Shown here: positions 1 to 10,863 of the stretch, piece after piece
Position numbering within the stretch: the stretch's first letter is position 1
How the letters are laid out: each line of letters begins with the position of its first letter
DNA from: Bubalus kerabau
Lineage: Eukaryota > Chordata > Mammalia > Artiodactyla > Bovidae
Reading direction: 5' to 3'
Length of the DNA: 64,000 nt
Assembly: GCF_029407905.1 (NCBI RefSeq)
Contig: NC_073642.1
Span: 8,184,001 to 8,248,000 of the forward strand
Notes under the pieces: model-generated
What the model was told of the DNA's origin: nothing
The model's input: only the letters and a program-made list of their open reading frames with translations
Databases searched by the model: none
Program-made: the position numbers and the translations under genes

Positions 1-214
1 TTTAATGGCAGTGTCATTTCTGTCTTGTTGTTATAAAATACTAGCATCATAATCAGATGTTTTGAAAATCACATCCTTTTATGTCAGCCTTGCACTTTGA
101 AAGAGAGGTATAGATATAAATACTTATTTTTCTACCATGAGAGAAACAACAGAACAGGGGGCATGACAAATGTCAGCTACTTTGTTGTTTCTGTGTCTAG
201 GAGCCAATAGAGAG
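1..214. other. Unassigned sequence, left edge
   Basis: The stretch is A+T-rich. I see no gene and no repeat that I can name. Confidence 0.5.
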
Positions 215-1302
215 TTTCAGTTCAGTTCAGTCGTTCAGCATGTCCGACTCTTTTTGACCCCATGGACTGCAGCACACCAGGCTTCCCTGTCCATCACCAA
301 CTCCTGGAGTTTGCTCAAACTCATGTCCATCAAGTCAGTGATGCCATCCATCCACCACATCCTCTGTTGTCCCCTTCTCCTCCCACCTTCAATCTTTCCC
401 AGCATCAGGGTCTTTTCCAGTGAGTCAGTTCTTTGCATCAGGTGGCCAAAGTATTAGGGTTTCAGCTTCAGCATCAGCCCTTCCAATGAATATTCAGGGA
501 TGATTTCCTTTAGGATAGACTGGTTGGATCTCCTTGCGGTCCAAGGGACTCTCAAGAGTCTTCTCCAACCCCACAAGTCAAAAGCATCAGTTCTTCAGCA
601 CTCAGCCTTCTTTATGGTACAACTCTCACATCCATACATGACTAGTGGAAAAACCATAGCTCTGATTAGATGGACCTTTGTTGGAAAAGTAATGTCTCTG
701 CTTTTTAATATGCTGTCTAGGTTGATCATAGCTTTTCTTCCAAGGAGCAAGTGTCTTTTAATTTCGTGGCTGCAGTCACCATCTGCAGTGATTTTGAAGC
801 CCCCCCCCCCCCAAAGTAGTCTGTCTTTGTTTCCCCATCTATTTGCTGTGAAGTGATTGGACCGGATGCCATGATCTTAGTTTTCTGAATGTTGAGTTTT
901 AAGCCAAATTTTTCACCCTCCTCTTTCACCTTCATCAAGATGCTCTTTAGTTCTTCTTCACTTTCTGCCATAAGGGTGGTGTGATCTGCATATCTGAGGT
1001 TATCGATATTTCTCCTGGCAATCTTGATTCCAGCTTGTGCTTCATCCAGCCTGGCATTTCACATGATGTACTCTGCATATAATTTAAATAAGCAGGGTGA
1101 CAATGTGCAGCCTTTCCCGATTTGGAACCAGAACAACAGACTGGTTCTAACTATTGCTTCTTGATGTGCATACAGATTTCTCAGGAGGCAGGTAAGCTGG
1201 TCTGGTATTCCCGTCTCTTTAAGAATTTTCCACAGTTTGTTGTGATCCACACGGTCAAAGGCTTTGGCATAGTCAATAAAGCAGAAGTAGATTTTTTTTC
1301 TG
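215..1302 (-). mobile_element. BovB (RTE) LINE, 5'-truncated
   Basis: The plus strand shows the antisense BovB 3' end (ttcagttcagttcagtcg) and runs back through the reverse transcriptase region. Minus-strand frames at 726-971 (MAESEEELKSILMKVKEEGE) and 1059-1418 (AKAFDRVDHNKLWKILKE) are BovB RT pieces in different frames, so the copy is dead. A run of 13 C at 800-812 adds a further disruption. Homology stops near 1302, at a small inverted repeat. Confidence 0.92.
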
Positions 1303-1308
1303 CTACCA

Positions 1309-1336
1309 CTATAGAGTGCAACTGGCACTCTATAGA
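1309..1336. repeat. Perfect 11-bp inverted repeat at the BovB breakpoint
   Basis: The arms ctatagagtgc (1309-1319) and gcactctatag (1326-1336) are separated by six bases. Further partial copies of tatagagtagt follow to about 1366. None of this belongs to BovB. Confidence 0.85.
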
Positions 1337-1366
1337 GTAGTAGTAGAGTATAGAGTAGTGGCAACT

Positions 1367-1802
1367 GGCAAACTGGAGACTGCATCCTACCTCCAGGAGC
1401 AGTTGCCCTTTCCCCCACTACCCCACCTAATGCTTTCCTGTGGTGACACAGGCCCAGTGTTCACGAGTGTTAGGAGTTTTCAAAGGAAGCCAGAAATCCA
1501 GAAATCTAGATTTTTATTTGAAACTTTTAATTTTAAAATATGGCTCAATTTTTTAACTGGCCAGAAAGGAAAAAGGAAGAAAAAAGAAAAGGTAAACGGG
1601 GTTAGATTCAGATTGTATCTTCTATTTTAAGGATTTAATAGTAAGAGAGAACATGAGAAAAAATAAAAGTTGAGAACAAAAGAAATAAAAAGAGGAAAGT
1701 CAATTTCAAAGTTTAACACTGGGTTCAGAGGCTCAGACTAGCAAATACCACAGGGCATATTGTGTGTATAGCTTTTAAAATTTAATCTCTGCCTCCCTTA
1801 AA
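1367..1802. other. Unassigned sequence
   Basis: I see no gene. A purine-rich stretch (aagga/gaaaa motifs) at about 1560-1590 and A-rich DNA to about 1700 are the only notable composition. Confidence 0.5.
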
Positions 1803-2018
1803 CTTCCCTGGTGGCTCAGATGGTAAATCGTCTGCCTGCAATGCAGGACACCCAGGTTCAATCCCTGGGTTGGGAAGATATCCTGGAGAAGGAAATGGCA
1901 ACCCATTCCAGTACTCTTGCCTGGAAAATTCCATGGACTGAGGAGCCTGGTAGGCTACAGTCCATGGGGTCGCAGAGTTGGACACGACTGAGCGACTTCA
2001 CTTTCACTTTCACTTTCT
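1803..2018 (+). mobile_element. Bov-tA SINE
   Basis: The element has the tRNA-Glu-derived head cttccctggtggctcag, then the Bov-A body (ggagaaggaaatggcaaccc), and ends in a ttcactttcacttt simple tail after cacgactgagcgac. Confidence 0.93.
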
Positions 2019-2204
2019 CCCCTAAATACAAGAAAGTGTGGTAAAATTTGCTCAAGATGTTGTATTTCCTGATTATAAAAATGTGATTACTTTTAAATTA
2101 CATTCTTAGGTTTACAAAACAAAAGCATTTGACTGCTGCTACTACAGATTGTGATCAATGAAAGGATGGATGATAAGATGGGAAACAAAAATTATTAGAA
2201 GACC

Positions 2205-2388
2205 AGGGTTCTGATTCTGGCCTTGCAACATAGGGCAAGTAATTGAGCATCACTCAGCTTCATCTACCTCATTTATAAAACAGGGGTAATCATACCTGCC
2301 CCTTTACCTCACATGGCTGTGGTAAGGGCCACGTGAGATAAAATATGTGAAAGTATAAAGTGTTACATAAATATGTTATTAGTATTTC
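2205..2388. repeat. MIR-like ancient SINE
   Basis: The order of motifs (gggcaagtaattgagc, cctcatttataaaac, ggctgtggtaaggg, then a ttacataaatatgttatt end) follows the MIR consensus with heavy divergence. Confidence 0.7.
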
Positions 2389-2935
2389 TCACATTCCATA
2401 AGTAGTTGGGTCAGCACAGGTTCTGGAGTCTCAGATTCCCCATCTCAAGTTACAGCTCTTTCTCTAGACCACACCACCTATGGAATTGTTTATCTTGTCT
2501 TGCCAATAGAGCAAGAGCTTATTATAAGAAAAAGTCAGCCAGCATCTTAGAATCTGAGCCTCGGTACTGTGTGGTATAGGCAAAGCTTAGATGTTGAACC
2601 TGAAAGATTGGCTTTTCACATTTTGAAGGGCTACCCAGGGATAAGAGGTTGTCCAAGATTATGGTTCATCTGTATCTTTCTCATAGTCTGACCTTAGGCT
2701 AGTTCTTTCCCTCTGTGTTTGATATCTTCATTCTATTTTGCTTTATAAAAAAAAAAAAAGCTCCTACTTCTTTTTGGTGAAAATGTAAAACTCTATTATG
2801 GATTAAGGAGTGGTCAAACTTTACGTTGGTATAAACTATAAGATATAAATATAGTCTATATCCAGACTAACTGTTTTAACCTTGCCTCTAGCCCATCTCA
2901 AATCTTATTTGAAAGTGAGCATTGAGGAAAAGGGG
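2389..2935. other. Unassigned sequence
   Basis: I see no gene and no recognisable repeat. An A-run of about 13 bases lies near 2747-2759. Confidence 0.5.
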
Positions 2936-3090
2936 GCTACAGAGGATGAGATGGTTTGATGACATCATTGACTCAATGGACATGAGTTTGAGCAAACTCT
3001 GGGAGATAGTAAAGGACAGGGAAGCCTGGAGTGCCACAGTTCATGGGGTCGCAAAGAGTCAGATGTGACTGGGCAACTTAACAACAATAG
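2936..3090 (+). mobile_element. BovB 3'-end fragment
   Basis: The sense BovB 3' end runs from acagaggatgagatgg through gacatgagtttgagc to cgcaaagagtcagatgtgac. Only about 155 bases survive. Confidence 0.85.
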
Positions 3091-3210
3091 AATAAGTTAA
3101 AATTTTTTAATGAAAGAAAAAACTTAACTTTAAAAAGGTGTCATTCTTTTTAGAATGACAAGTGACTTGCTTCTAACTACTAAATTGGATATTATACATA
3201 AACTTTCTTC

Positions 3211-3240
3211 CTTAACCTTAACCTTAACCTTCCTTAACCT
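3211..3240. repeat. (CTTAAC)n short tandem repeat
   Basis: About four hexamer units of ccttaa, slightly interrupted. It resembles the telomere hexamer but differs in sequence. Confidence 0.8.
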
Positions 3241-3347
3241 CAAAATCAGTCTGGCTGAGACCAAATTGATTGTCTTATTGGAAGGGTGATTGCCCTCTAT
3301 CTCGCAACTTCTATTCATGACATTACCATTTTTAAATGTTGGTAAGC

Positions 3348-3706
3348 TTTTTCTGTGGTGTTGGAGAAGACTCTTGAGAGTCCCTTGGACTGCAAGGTCA
3401 AACTGGTCAGTCCTAAAAGAAATAAACCCTGAATATTCACTGGAAGGACTGACACTGAAGCTGAAGCTCCAGTACTCTGGCCACCTGATGTGAAGAGCCA
3501 GCACACTGAAAAAGACCCTGACGCTGGGAAAGATAGGAGGCATGAGAAGGGGATGACAGGGGACAAGATAGTTGGATGGCATCACCAACTCGATGGACAT
3601 GAGTTTGAGCAAGCTCCAGGAGATAGTGAAGGACAGGACAGCCTGGTGTGCAACAGTCCTTGGGGTTGCAAAGAGTTGGAAACTACTGAGCAACTGAACA
3701 ACAAAA
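3348..3706 (+). mobile_element. BovB 3'-end fragment
   Basis: The sense BovB tail runs from gtggtgttggagaagactc through cacctgatg to gagcaactgaacaac. It has the same extent as many BovB 3' truncations and no intact frame. Confidence 0.88.
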
Positions 3707-3711
3707 CTTGT

Positions 3712-3920
3712 TCTGTGAATGGACCGATAGTAAATATTTTAGGCCGTGAGGGCCGTAAGGTTTCTGTTACAGGATGTTCACCTCTGCTGTTGTATTGTGA
3801 AAGCAGCCTTAGACAGCATGTAAGTAAATGAGCAGGGCTGTGTCCCAATAAAGCTTTAATTACAAAAACAGACTAGGCAGGATTTCCCATTGTCAAAATG
3901 TGCCAAGCCCTATTATAGAG
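3712..3920 (+). repeat. Ancient non-autonomous hAT-Charlie-like element (probable)
   Basis: The motifs atagtaaatattttaggc, gaaagcagccttagacag and ccaataaagctttaattac with acaaaaacag match a widespread mammalian MER-type DNA element. I am confident it is an old dispersed repeat, less so of the exact family. Confidence 0.6.
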
Positions 3921-4000
3921 TCTCAGGATGAAAATATCAAGAGTTGGTTTTGATTGTCCCCCTTCTTTAGTTTTTATATCTAAGTAGCTCTCTAGTTGGG

Positions 4001-4199
4001 CTTCCCTGGTGGCTCAGTGGTAAAGAATTCTCCTGCAAATGCAGAAGATGCAAGTTCAAACCCTGGGTCAGGAAGATCCCCTGGAGAAGGAAATGGCAAA
4101 CCACTTCAGTATACTTGCTGGGAAATCACCTGGACAGAGGAGCTTGGTGCCTGGGGTTACAAAGAGTTGGACACAACTGAGTGACTAAACAACAACAAA
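4001..4199 (+). mobile_element. Bov-tA SINE
   Basis: The tRNA-derived head cttccctggtggctcagtgg is followed by a Bov-A body and a tail ending gtgactaaacaacaacaaaa. Confidence 0.92.
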
Positions 4200-4202
4200 A
4201 AT

Positions 4203-4710
4203 GACTAATGATGTTGAGCAGCTTTTCATGTGCATATTTGTCATTGATGTATGTTCCTTTTGAAATATGTTACAATATTTTGCCTGTTTTATAGTAAGCT
4301 GTTTGTTTTCTTATTATTGAATTTTGAGAATTCTTTATATATTCATGATACAAGTCCTATATTAGATACATATTTTGTAAATATTTTCTCCCAGCCTATA
4401 ACTTGTCTTTCCATCATCTTTCATGGTTTCTTACAAAAAGCAGACATCTTTAATTTTTAAATCCAATTTGTCATTTTTCTTTTTATGAATTTTTGTGTGT
4501 CATATCTAGGTAAAATCTTTGCCTAGTCCAAGGTCACAGACATTTTCTTGTAGAGGTCTATATTTCATGTTGAGTTAATTCTTGTACATGCTGTGAGGTA
4601 TGGATCAAAGATTTTTGTTTTGTTTTGTTTTTTGTTTTGCTTCTACATGTGAACATTCATGTAGAATGTTGCTGTTATAGCATCATTTGTTGAATAGTTG
4701 TTATAGCATC
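4203..4710 (-). mobile_element. Old L1 ORF2 segment, antisense (part 1 of a split element)
   Basis: On the plus strand this reads as antisense L1 ORF2, for example gtgcatatttgtcattg and cctagtccaaggtcacag. It is cut by the LTR at 4711 and resumes at 6008. The last six bases (4705-4710, agcatc) are the LTR target duplication. Confidence 0.85.
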
Positions 4711-6001
4711 TGCCGGGAGCCGGCGAGAGACATTCCACTCGTGACAAAGGTCATGAGGAAGGGGGCTCGGCATACGCAAAGGCGGGATCGAGCCTCGGGA
4801 GTGCCCCCGGATATTCTCGAGCATCTACCCCCCAAAAAACCAGAGTCTGCCTACTTTATTGCTTTGTGCTCTCACCTCTGACTTTACTGGGGGCTGTCCC
4901 CCACCACCATCTCACTCTCTCTGTCAAAGAGTTAACTTACAGCTCCAATTAATAAAGTTCCTGGGCAATTAGAAGTGTTTAAATCCAAACCCCTCAGATG
5001 GCTCTCTAACTCGCCTGACAAGTTTACCCAGACACCTACAGCTATGCATACGATTGTTTACAGTCTCCCAGCCTCCAGAGGCACGGGAAGCTTAAGATAT
5101 TCAAATAGCTTAGAGCCTCTCAGAGAATTAGAAACTGTCAGAATAAAACTAGTAAAAGATTTCATTGATGAGCCAATGTTTGTTGCCAAGTTTTCACATC
5201 CCCTGAATTGTATCCTTGAATGTGCATTAATTAATATAGTTGGTATGTAGAAAAAATAAGTAGTGGCCTGGTGTTAGTAACTTTAGACCCTTAAGGTAGT
5301 AAATTCTTTCCTTTGTAAACCCATTACACATCCACCCTATAGGAACGTAATCTTATCTTCGGAGGATGGCGCCAAACCTTAAAATAATTACTCTTAGAGA
5401 AAATAAGTCTTTGTTGATAAGTCCTTGTCAAGAGTCATAAAATGTTAATAGGCCTCTGGCCAGAAGATGATGTAAATCACCTAAACCATTTGTATACGAT
5501 AAATCTGCAGGAAAGAAACCCTGGTTTTTGATAAGCATCAAAGACTGCTGATTTTGCATCCCCTATTGTCCTCTATGTGTAACTTAGGGTATAAAAGCCC
5601 CTGTTGAAAATAAAGCTATGGGCCTTGCTCACCAACGCTTGGTCTCCCCATGTCATTCTTCCCTTTAACTTCTAGCTGAGTGTCCATCTGGAGCGTGGAT
5701 GTCCTCTGCGACCATTTATTTGCCTGGGCTTCTAAGACCCACTCGAGAAGGTGTCTAAGGTGGGACACCTTCCGCTATTCGAGAGGGCGCCTGCGGCCTC
5801 CGTGGTCAGAGCTAACCTGGTGTCACGGGTTATATTGATTTTCCGCGTAAACCAAGCCACTCAGCTTCTTTTCTCCACTGAATTTTCCTACTGAGCTATC
5901 CTCATTCTATTCCTCTTTATTATATCTAATTAACATTTGAATAGGTCGCCTAGCCGTCTCTCCTTCGAAGACCCTGGATCAGCCGGGGCTGGACCCCGGC
6001 A
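4711..6001 (+). mobile_element. Solo LTR of a class II (ERVK-like) endogenous retrovirus
   Basis: The element is 1291 bp, bounded by tgccggg at the left and cccggca at the right, which are perfect 7-bp terminal inverted repeats with TG...CA ends. It is flanked by a 6-bp direct repeat, agcatc (4705-4710 and 6002-6007). A TATA box (tataaaag, 5590-5597) and a polyadenylation signal (aataaa, 5609-5614) set the orientation as plus. The close TATA-to-aataaa spacing suggests the signal lies in U3 before a short R, as in betaretrovirus-like elements. No gag, pol or env sequence and no second LTR are present, so this is the product of LTR-LTR recombination. The 6-bp duplication fits class II. The subfamily name is not assigned. 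Confidence 0.9.
5590..5614 (+). promoter_or_regulatory. LTR TATA box and polyadenylation signal
   Basis: tataaaag at 5590-5597 is followed by aataaa at 5609-5614. These are the core promoter and 3'-end signal inside the solo LTR; whether they are active is unknown. Confidence 0.75.
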
Positions 6002-6975
6002 AGCATCGTTTGTTGAATAGACTATTCTTTCTCCAATAAATTGCCTTTACAGCTTTGTCAACAATCATTTGTTTATTTGTGAGCATCCATTTCTGGACTC
6101 TCCTTTCTGTTCCATTCATCTATTTGTCTGTCTTGACAGCAATACCAAACTCCCTTTGTTACTGTAGCTTTATAATAAATCTTGATAAAAAGTGGTGTTT
6201 GTCCTGTAACTTTGTTCTTTTACAAAGTTTTTTGGTTATTCTATGTCCTTTGCATTTTTATGTGAGTTTTAGAAACAGTTTTTTATTTCTTATTCAAAAA
6301 ACATGCAAGGACTTGGATCGGGAAGTCTTTTAATCTATCAACTTGTTAAGAATTGACATCTTAACAATACTGAGTGTTTCAACCCATGAACATGGTAAAT
6401 ATTTATGTCTTCTTTAATTTCCCTCAGCTATGTTTTGCAGTCTTTATTGTAAAAGTCATTATATTCATCTTTAAATGAATACTGCAGCTTTATTCTTTAT
6501 ATCATATTTTGAGATGCTACTGCATATAGTATTGTATTTTAATTTCAACTTGTTAATGCATAGAAATATAATTTTTGTATAGTTCTCTTATATCCTACAG
6601 CTTTGTTCAACTCACTAATTCTAGGGGATTTTCTTCATAGTTCATCAGATTTTCTGTATAGATGATAATAGAGGTATATTATTCTGACTTAAGGCAGTTT
6701 TACTTTTTCCTTTTTATGATTTGGTTGCCTTTTATTTCTTTTTCTTGATTGATTGCACTAGCTAGAAACTCCAGAACAATGTTAAATAGAAGTGCCGAGT
6801 GTGAACCTCCATATCTTGTTTCAGTTCTTAGGGGAAGAGACTTCAATTTTTCACTAATTTAGTTGTAGATTTTTCATAGATGCCCTTTATCAGGTTGAGG
6901 AAGTATTTTTGAATACTTTGAATAGAACAATATACAGTTCTATTCCTATTTTGTTAAGATTTTTAAATCAGAAAT
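6002..6975 (-). mobile_element. Old L1 ORF2 segment, antisense (part 2)
   Basis: The sequence continues the element left at 4710: after the target duplication copy (6002-6007) it reads gtttgttgaatagac, ccaataaattgcctttac and ctttgtcaacaatcatttg, classic antisense L1 ORF2. It stops near 6975, where a sense L1 piece begins. Confidence 0.85.
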
Positions 6976-7535
6976 GGCTTTTAGAATAAACTGTTATGGT
7001 ACATATATACAATGGAATATTACTCAGTCATAAAGAAGAACAAATTGGAGTCATTCACTAGAAGAATAAATTTCTAGTGAGGTGAATTAACCTAGAGCCT
7101 CTTATGCGGAGTGAAGTAAGTCAGAAAGAGAAAAACAAATATCGTGTATTAATGCACATATATGGAGCCTAGAAAAAAATGGTACTGGTGAACCTGTTTG
7201 TAGGGCAAAAATAGCATTGCATACATAGACAACAGACTTGTGGACACAGTGGAGGATGGAGAGGGTGTGACAAGCTGAGAGAGTAGTATTGAAACACATG
7301 CACCACCATATGTAAAACAGATAGCCAGTGGGAATTTGCTGTATGATGCAAGGAGCTCAACCTGGTGTCCTGGGACAACCTAGAGGGGTGGGATGGGCTA
7401 GAAGGTGGGCAGGGAGGTTCAAGAGGGACAGGACATATGTATACCTATGGCTGATTCATGTTGATTAAGGCAGAAACCAATACAACATTGTAAACCAATT
7501 ATTCTGCAATTAAAAATAAATATAAAAATTTTTAA
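6976..7535 (+). mobile_element. L1 3'-end fragment, sense, 5'-truncated
   Basis: The ORF2 C-terminal region (gtacatatatacaatggaat, tcataaagaagaac) is followed by a ruminant L1 3'UTR (aacctagaggggtgggatgg, ccaattattctgcaattaaa) and an A-rich tail. It is inserted in the older antisense L1. Confidence 0.85.
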
Positions 7536-7735
7536 ATAAAATAGATAAGCTAGAAAAATGTATTGTACAACTCAGGGAATATAGCCAATATTTTATAATA
7601 ACTTTAAATATAATATAAGGTATAAAAATATTAAATCACTGTAAGTCTGAAGCTAATATTGTAAGTCAATCATCTTTTGATTAAATAAGAAAATAATTCA
7701 ACTATAAAAAAGAAATGAATATTAGACTTGTCAAG
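7536..7735 (+). mobile_element. Second L1 3'UTR fragment, sense
   Basis: The motif gtacaactcagggaatatag and the A/T-rich tail match another L1 3'UTR type placed directly after the first. Confidence 0.65.
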
Positions 7736-8359
7736 TTTTTTTTGCATGCTAATCAAGATGATCATGCAGTTTTCCTTTTTTCATTCATTATATTATGAAT
7801 TAGATTGACTGCTTTTTTTAATTCTCATGTTGACTTTCTTTTTTAATTTATGTATTTTTAATTGAAGGATAATTACTTTACAATATTGTGTTGGTTTCTA
7901 CAAAACATCAACATGACATTGACTTTTTTATGAATGTTAAATCAGTCTTGCATTTCTGAGATAAAATCTACTTGGTCATGATGTATTTTCCTTTTTATTT
8001 ATTATTGAATTTAACTTGCTAAAATTTTGCTTTAAGTTTTTGCATCTATGTTCCTGAGACATATTGATCTGAAATTTTCATTTCTTGTATTTGTATTCTT
8101 TTGATATCAGGGTTTCATAGAGTGAGTTAGGAAATATTCTCGTTTTAAATTTTCCAAAAGAGGTTGTATGCAATTGGTATTATATCTTCCTTAAATATCT
8201 GGCAGAATTTACTGTTGAAGCCATCTAGGCCTGGGGATTTTTATTTGTTTGTTTGTTTTGTTCTTTGTAAGATTTTTAAAATACAAATTCAGTTTAATAA
8301 ATATAGGGCTATTCAGGTATCTATTTTTTCTCAAGTGAACTATGGTATTGTGTGTCTTT
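7736..8359 (-). mobile_element. Old L1 ORF2 segment, antisense (part 3)
   Basis: Antisense L1 ORF2 continues (gatgatcatgcag, gttcctgagacatattg, gaagccatctaggcctgggg). A short ruminant L1 3'-end-like scrap may lie at 7840-7915 (gaaggataattactttac). It is interrupted at 8360 by a SINE dimer. Confidence 0.8.
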
Positions 8360-8694
8360 ACAGGAATTTTTGGGCTTCCCTGATAGCTCAGTTGGTAAAC
8401 AATCCACCTGCAAGGAGACCCTGGTTCAATTCCTGGGTCAGGGAGATCCCCTGGAGAAGGGCTAGGCTACCCACTCCAGTATTCTTGGACTTCCCTTGTG
8501 GCTCAGCTGGTAAAGAATCCACCTGCAATGTGGGAGACCTGGGTTCGATCACTGGATTGGGGAGATTCCCCTGGAGAAGGGAAAGCCTACCCACTCCAGT
8601 ATTCTGGCCTGGAGAACTGTATAGTCCATAGGGTCGCAAAGAGTCAGACACGACTGAGTGACTTTCACTCACTCACTTCATTAACAGGAATTTT
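8360..8694 (+). mobile_element. Tandem-headed Bov-tA dimer with one target duplication
   Basis: Two tRNA-derived heads occur in tandem. Unit 1 (8371-8487) ends at cactccagtattcttg and unit 2 (8488-8683) is complete, ending gactttcactcactcac. One 11-bp direct repeat, acaggaatttt (8360-8370 and 8684-8694), flanks the whole, so it moved as a single unit. A second copy with the same architecture lies at 22008-22334. Confidence 0.9.
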
Positions 8695-9400
8695 CCCACT
8701 CATCTAAGTGGTCAAATTTATTGGCATAAGTGTTTATAACATTCCCACATTAATCTTTTACTATTTGTAGAATCCATAGTGATTGTATCGCTCTCATTTC
8801 TAATATTGGTGATTTGTGTCTTTTTGACTTTTTTCCTCATTAATCAGGTTAGAGATTTATCAACATTAATGGTCTCAGAGAACCAGATTTTGGTTTCCTT
8901 CATTTTTTCTGTTTTTCTATTTTTATTTAATTGATTTGAGAATTTAGTTTTATTAGTTGTTTTATTATTTTCTTATGCTTATTTTGAGCTTAATTTGCTC
9001 TTCCTTTTCTAGTCACTGAAGATAAAAATTAAGACCATGATCTTGAGACGTCTTTACTTTTCTAATATAGACATTTAATGCTATAATTTTCTCCATAATG
9101 ACTGCTTTAGTGGCATTCTCAAATTCTTGTATGTTGCATTTTATATTCTTTCAGTTTAAACTATTTTCAAATATCCTTTTTTATTTCTTTGACCCACGGT
9201 TTGTTTGTTTTAGGAAAATGTTATTTAGTTTCTAAGTATTTGGACATTTTCCAGATATCTTTCTGTTGTTATAGCTTCCGTGGTGGTTGTAGAATAGACT
9301 TTGTATGACTTGAATTTTTATAAATTTATTAAAACTCGTTTTATGACCCATGTGCACTTGAAAAGAATGATAATCTGTGCTTTGGCAGTCAGAATGTTCT
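8695..9400 (-). mobile_element. Old L1 ORF2 segment, antisense (part 4)
   Basis: The antisense ORF2 text resumes (tcaggttagagatttatc, cagagaaccagattttgg). It is cut by a BovB tail at 9401. Confidence 0.8.
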
Positions 9401-9600
9401 GTAATTGTCATTCTGTTGCTCAGTTGTGTCCAGCTCTTTGCGACTCCATGAACTGCAGCATGCCAGGCTTCTCTGTCCATCGCTATCTCCATGAGTTTTG
9501 CTCAAACTCATGTCCTTTGAGTCAGTGATACCATCCAACCAGCTCATCCTCTGTCACCCTCTTCTCCCCTTGCCCTCAACTTCTAGAACTAGAATGTTCT
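9391..9600 (-). mobile_element. BovB 3'-end fragment with 10-bp target duplication
   Basis: The insert (9401-9590) is an antisense BovB 3' end (ctgttgctcagttgtgtcc). It is bounded by perfect 10-bp direct repeats agaatgttct at 9391-9400 and 9591-9600. Confidence 0.88.
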
Positions 9601-10345
9601 AGTAAATGCCAAATCAACTTGGTTGATGATGTAGTTGGTCTTCTACATTCTTTACAGATTTTCTGCCTACTTGGTGTATCAGTTATTTACAAGGTATTTA
9701 AATATCTGAGTATAATTGAGAATTTGCTTATTTCTTTTTGCAGTTTCACCAGTTTGATGTCTTATATTTTGAAACTATTTTTAGGTATATAGACACTTGG
9801 GATGGTTATGTCCTCTTGACTAATTGACCCTTCATCATAATGAAATGATCTTCATTATGGTAATATTCTTTGCTGTATAATATACTTTGATATTAATATA
9901 GAGACTCCAACTTTGTTTTTGACTGATTTTAGCAGATTATTTTCCCTTCTTTTACTTTTAATCTTAACGTCTTTGAATTTCTTATATGCAACGTATTGTT
10001 CAGTCTTGTATTTTTGTCTATTCTATCAATGTCTTTCTCTTAATTAGATCACTTACATTTAATGTCATTATTGTTACAGTCAGATTTAAATCTATCATCT
10101 TGCTATTTATTTGCTATTTGTCCCAACTCTTCTTTGTTCCCTTTTTCCTCTTTTTTTCTATTGGATTATTTTTAAGACTCTATATTTATCTCCTTTGTTG
10201 TCACCTGTCACCTGTAACTCTGTATCTTTTTAAAAAATGTAATAGTTGCTGTAGGGTTTATATTATACATTTTTATCTTATCTCAGTCTACCTTCAAGTA
10301 GTATTACACTTTTATACATATAGCATAAGAACGTCACAATTTCAT
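9601..10345 (-). mobile_element. Old L1 ORF2 endonuclease segment, antisense (part 5)
   Basis: The text gccaaatcaacttggttgat, cagtttcaccagtttgatg and gacccttcatcataatg is antisense L1 endonuclease-region sequence. Confidence 0.78.
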
Positions 10346-10440
10346 CCTGGAAAATCCCATGAACAGAGGAGCCTGGTAAGCTACAGTCCATGGGGTTGCA
10401 AAGGGCTGGACACGACTGAGCAACTTCACTTTCATTTTTT
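10346..10440 (+). mobile_element. Bov-A 3' fragment
   Basis: The sequence runs from cctggaaaatcccatgaac to cacgactgagcaac and a ttcactttcatttt tail. The head is missing. Confidence 0.85.
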
Positions 10441-10863
10441 TCTTAGCCCTTTCACAACTATTTTCATAGATTTCATTTATATATTTCATAAACCAGGGAA
10501 TACATTATTTTTCATTTAAATAGTTGATTATTTTTTAAGGAGATTTAAGTAATGTGAAAACAGTCTTACATATTGGTCTATGTAAGTATAATTTTTCATC
10601 ACTCTCAATTCCTTTGTGTATATCTAGATTTCCATTTGTTATCATTTTTCTTCCTTTTGAAAGATTTCCTTTAACATTTCTTGGGAACGTTGGACTGCAA
10701 ATCTACTGGTGGTGAATTCTTTCAGACTTTGATTTGAAAGATATTTTCACTGGTATCGAATTTCAGCTTGACATTGTTTTCCTTTCCATACTTTAAATAT
10801 GTTGCTTCACTCTCTTCTTATGTGCTTAATTTCCTCCAAGAAATCTGCTCTCATCATCTTTTT
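10441..10863 (-). mobile_element. Old L1 segment, antisense (part 6)
   Basis: Antisense L1 sequence (ttggactgcaaatctactgg) runs up to the insertion site of the L1_BT. Its last 16 bases (10848-10863, ctctcatcatcttttt) are the left target duplication. Confidence 0.75.

Noticed and set aside
4687..5250. Frames of 64 and 91 codons within the LTR as a possible viral accessory gene
   Set aside because: They are short, lack any recognised motif, and lie inside U3 of a solo LTR with no other viral sequence.
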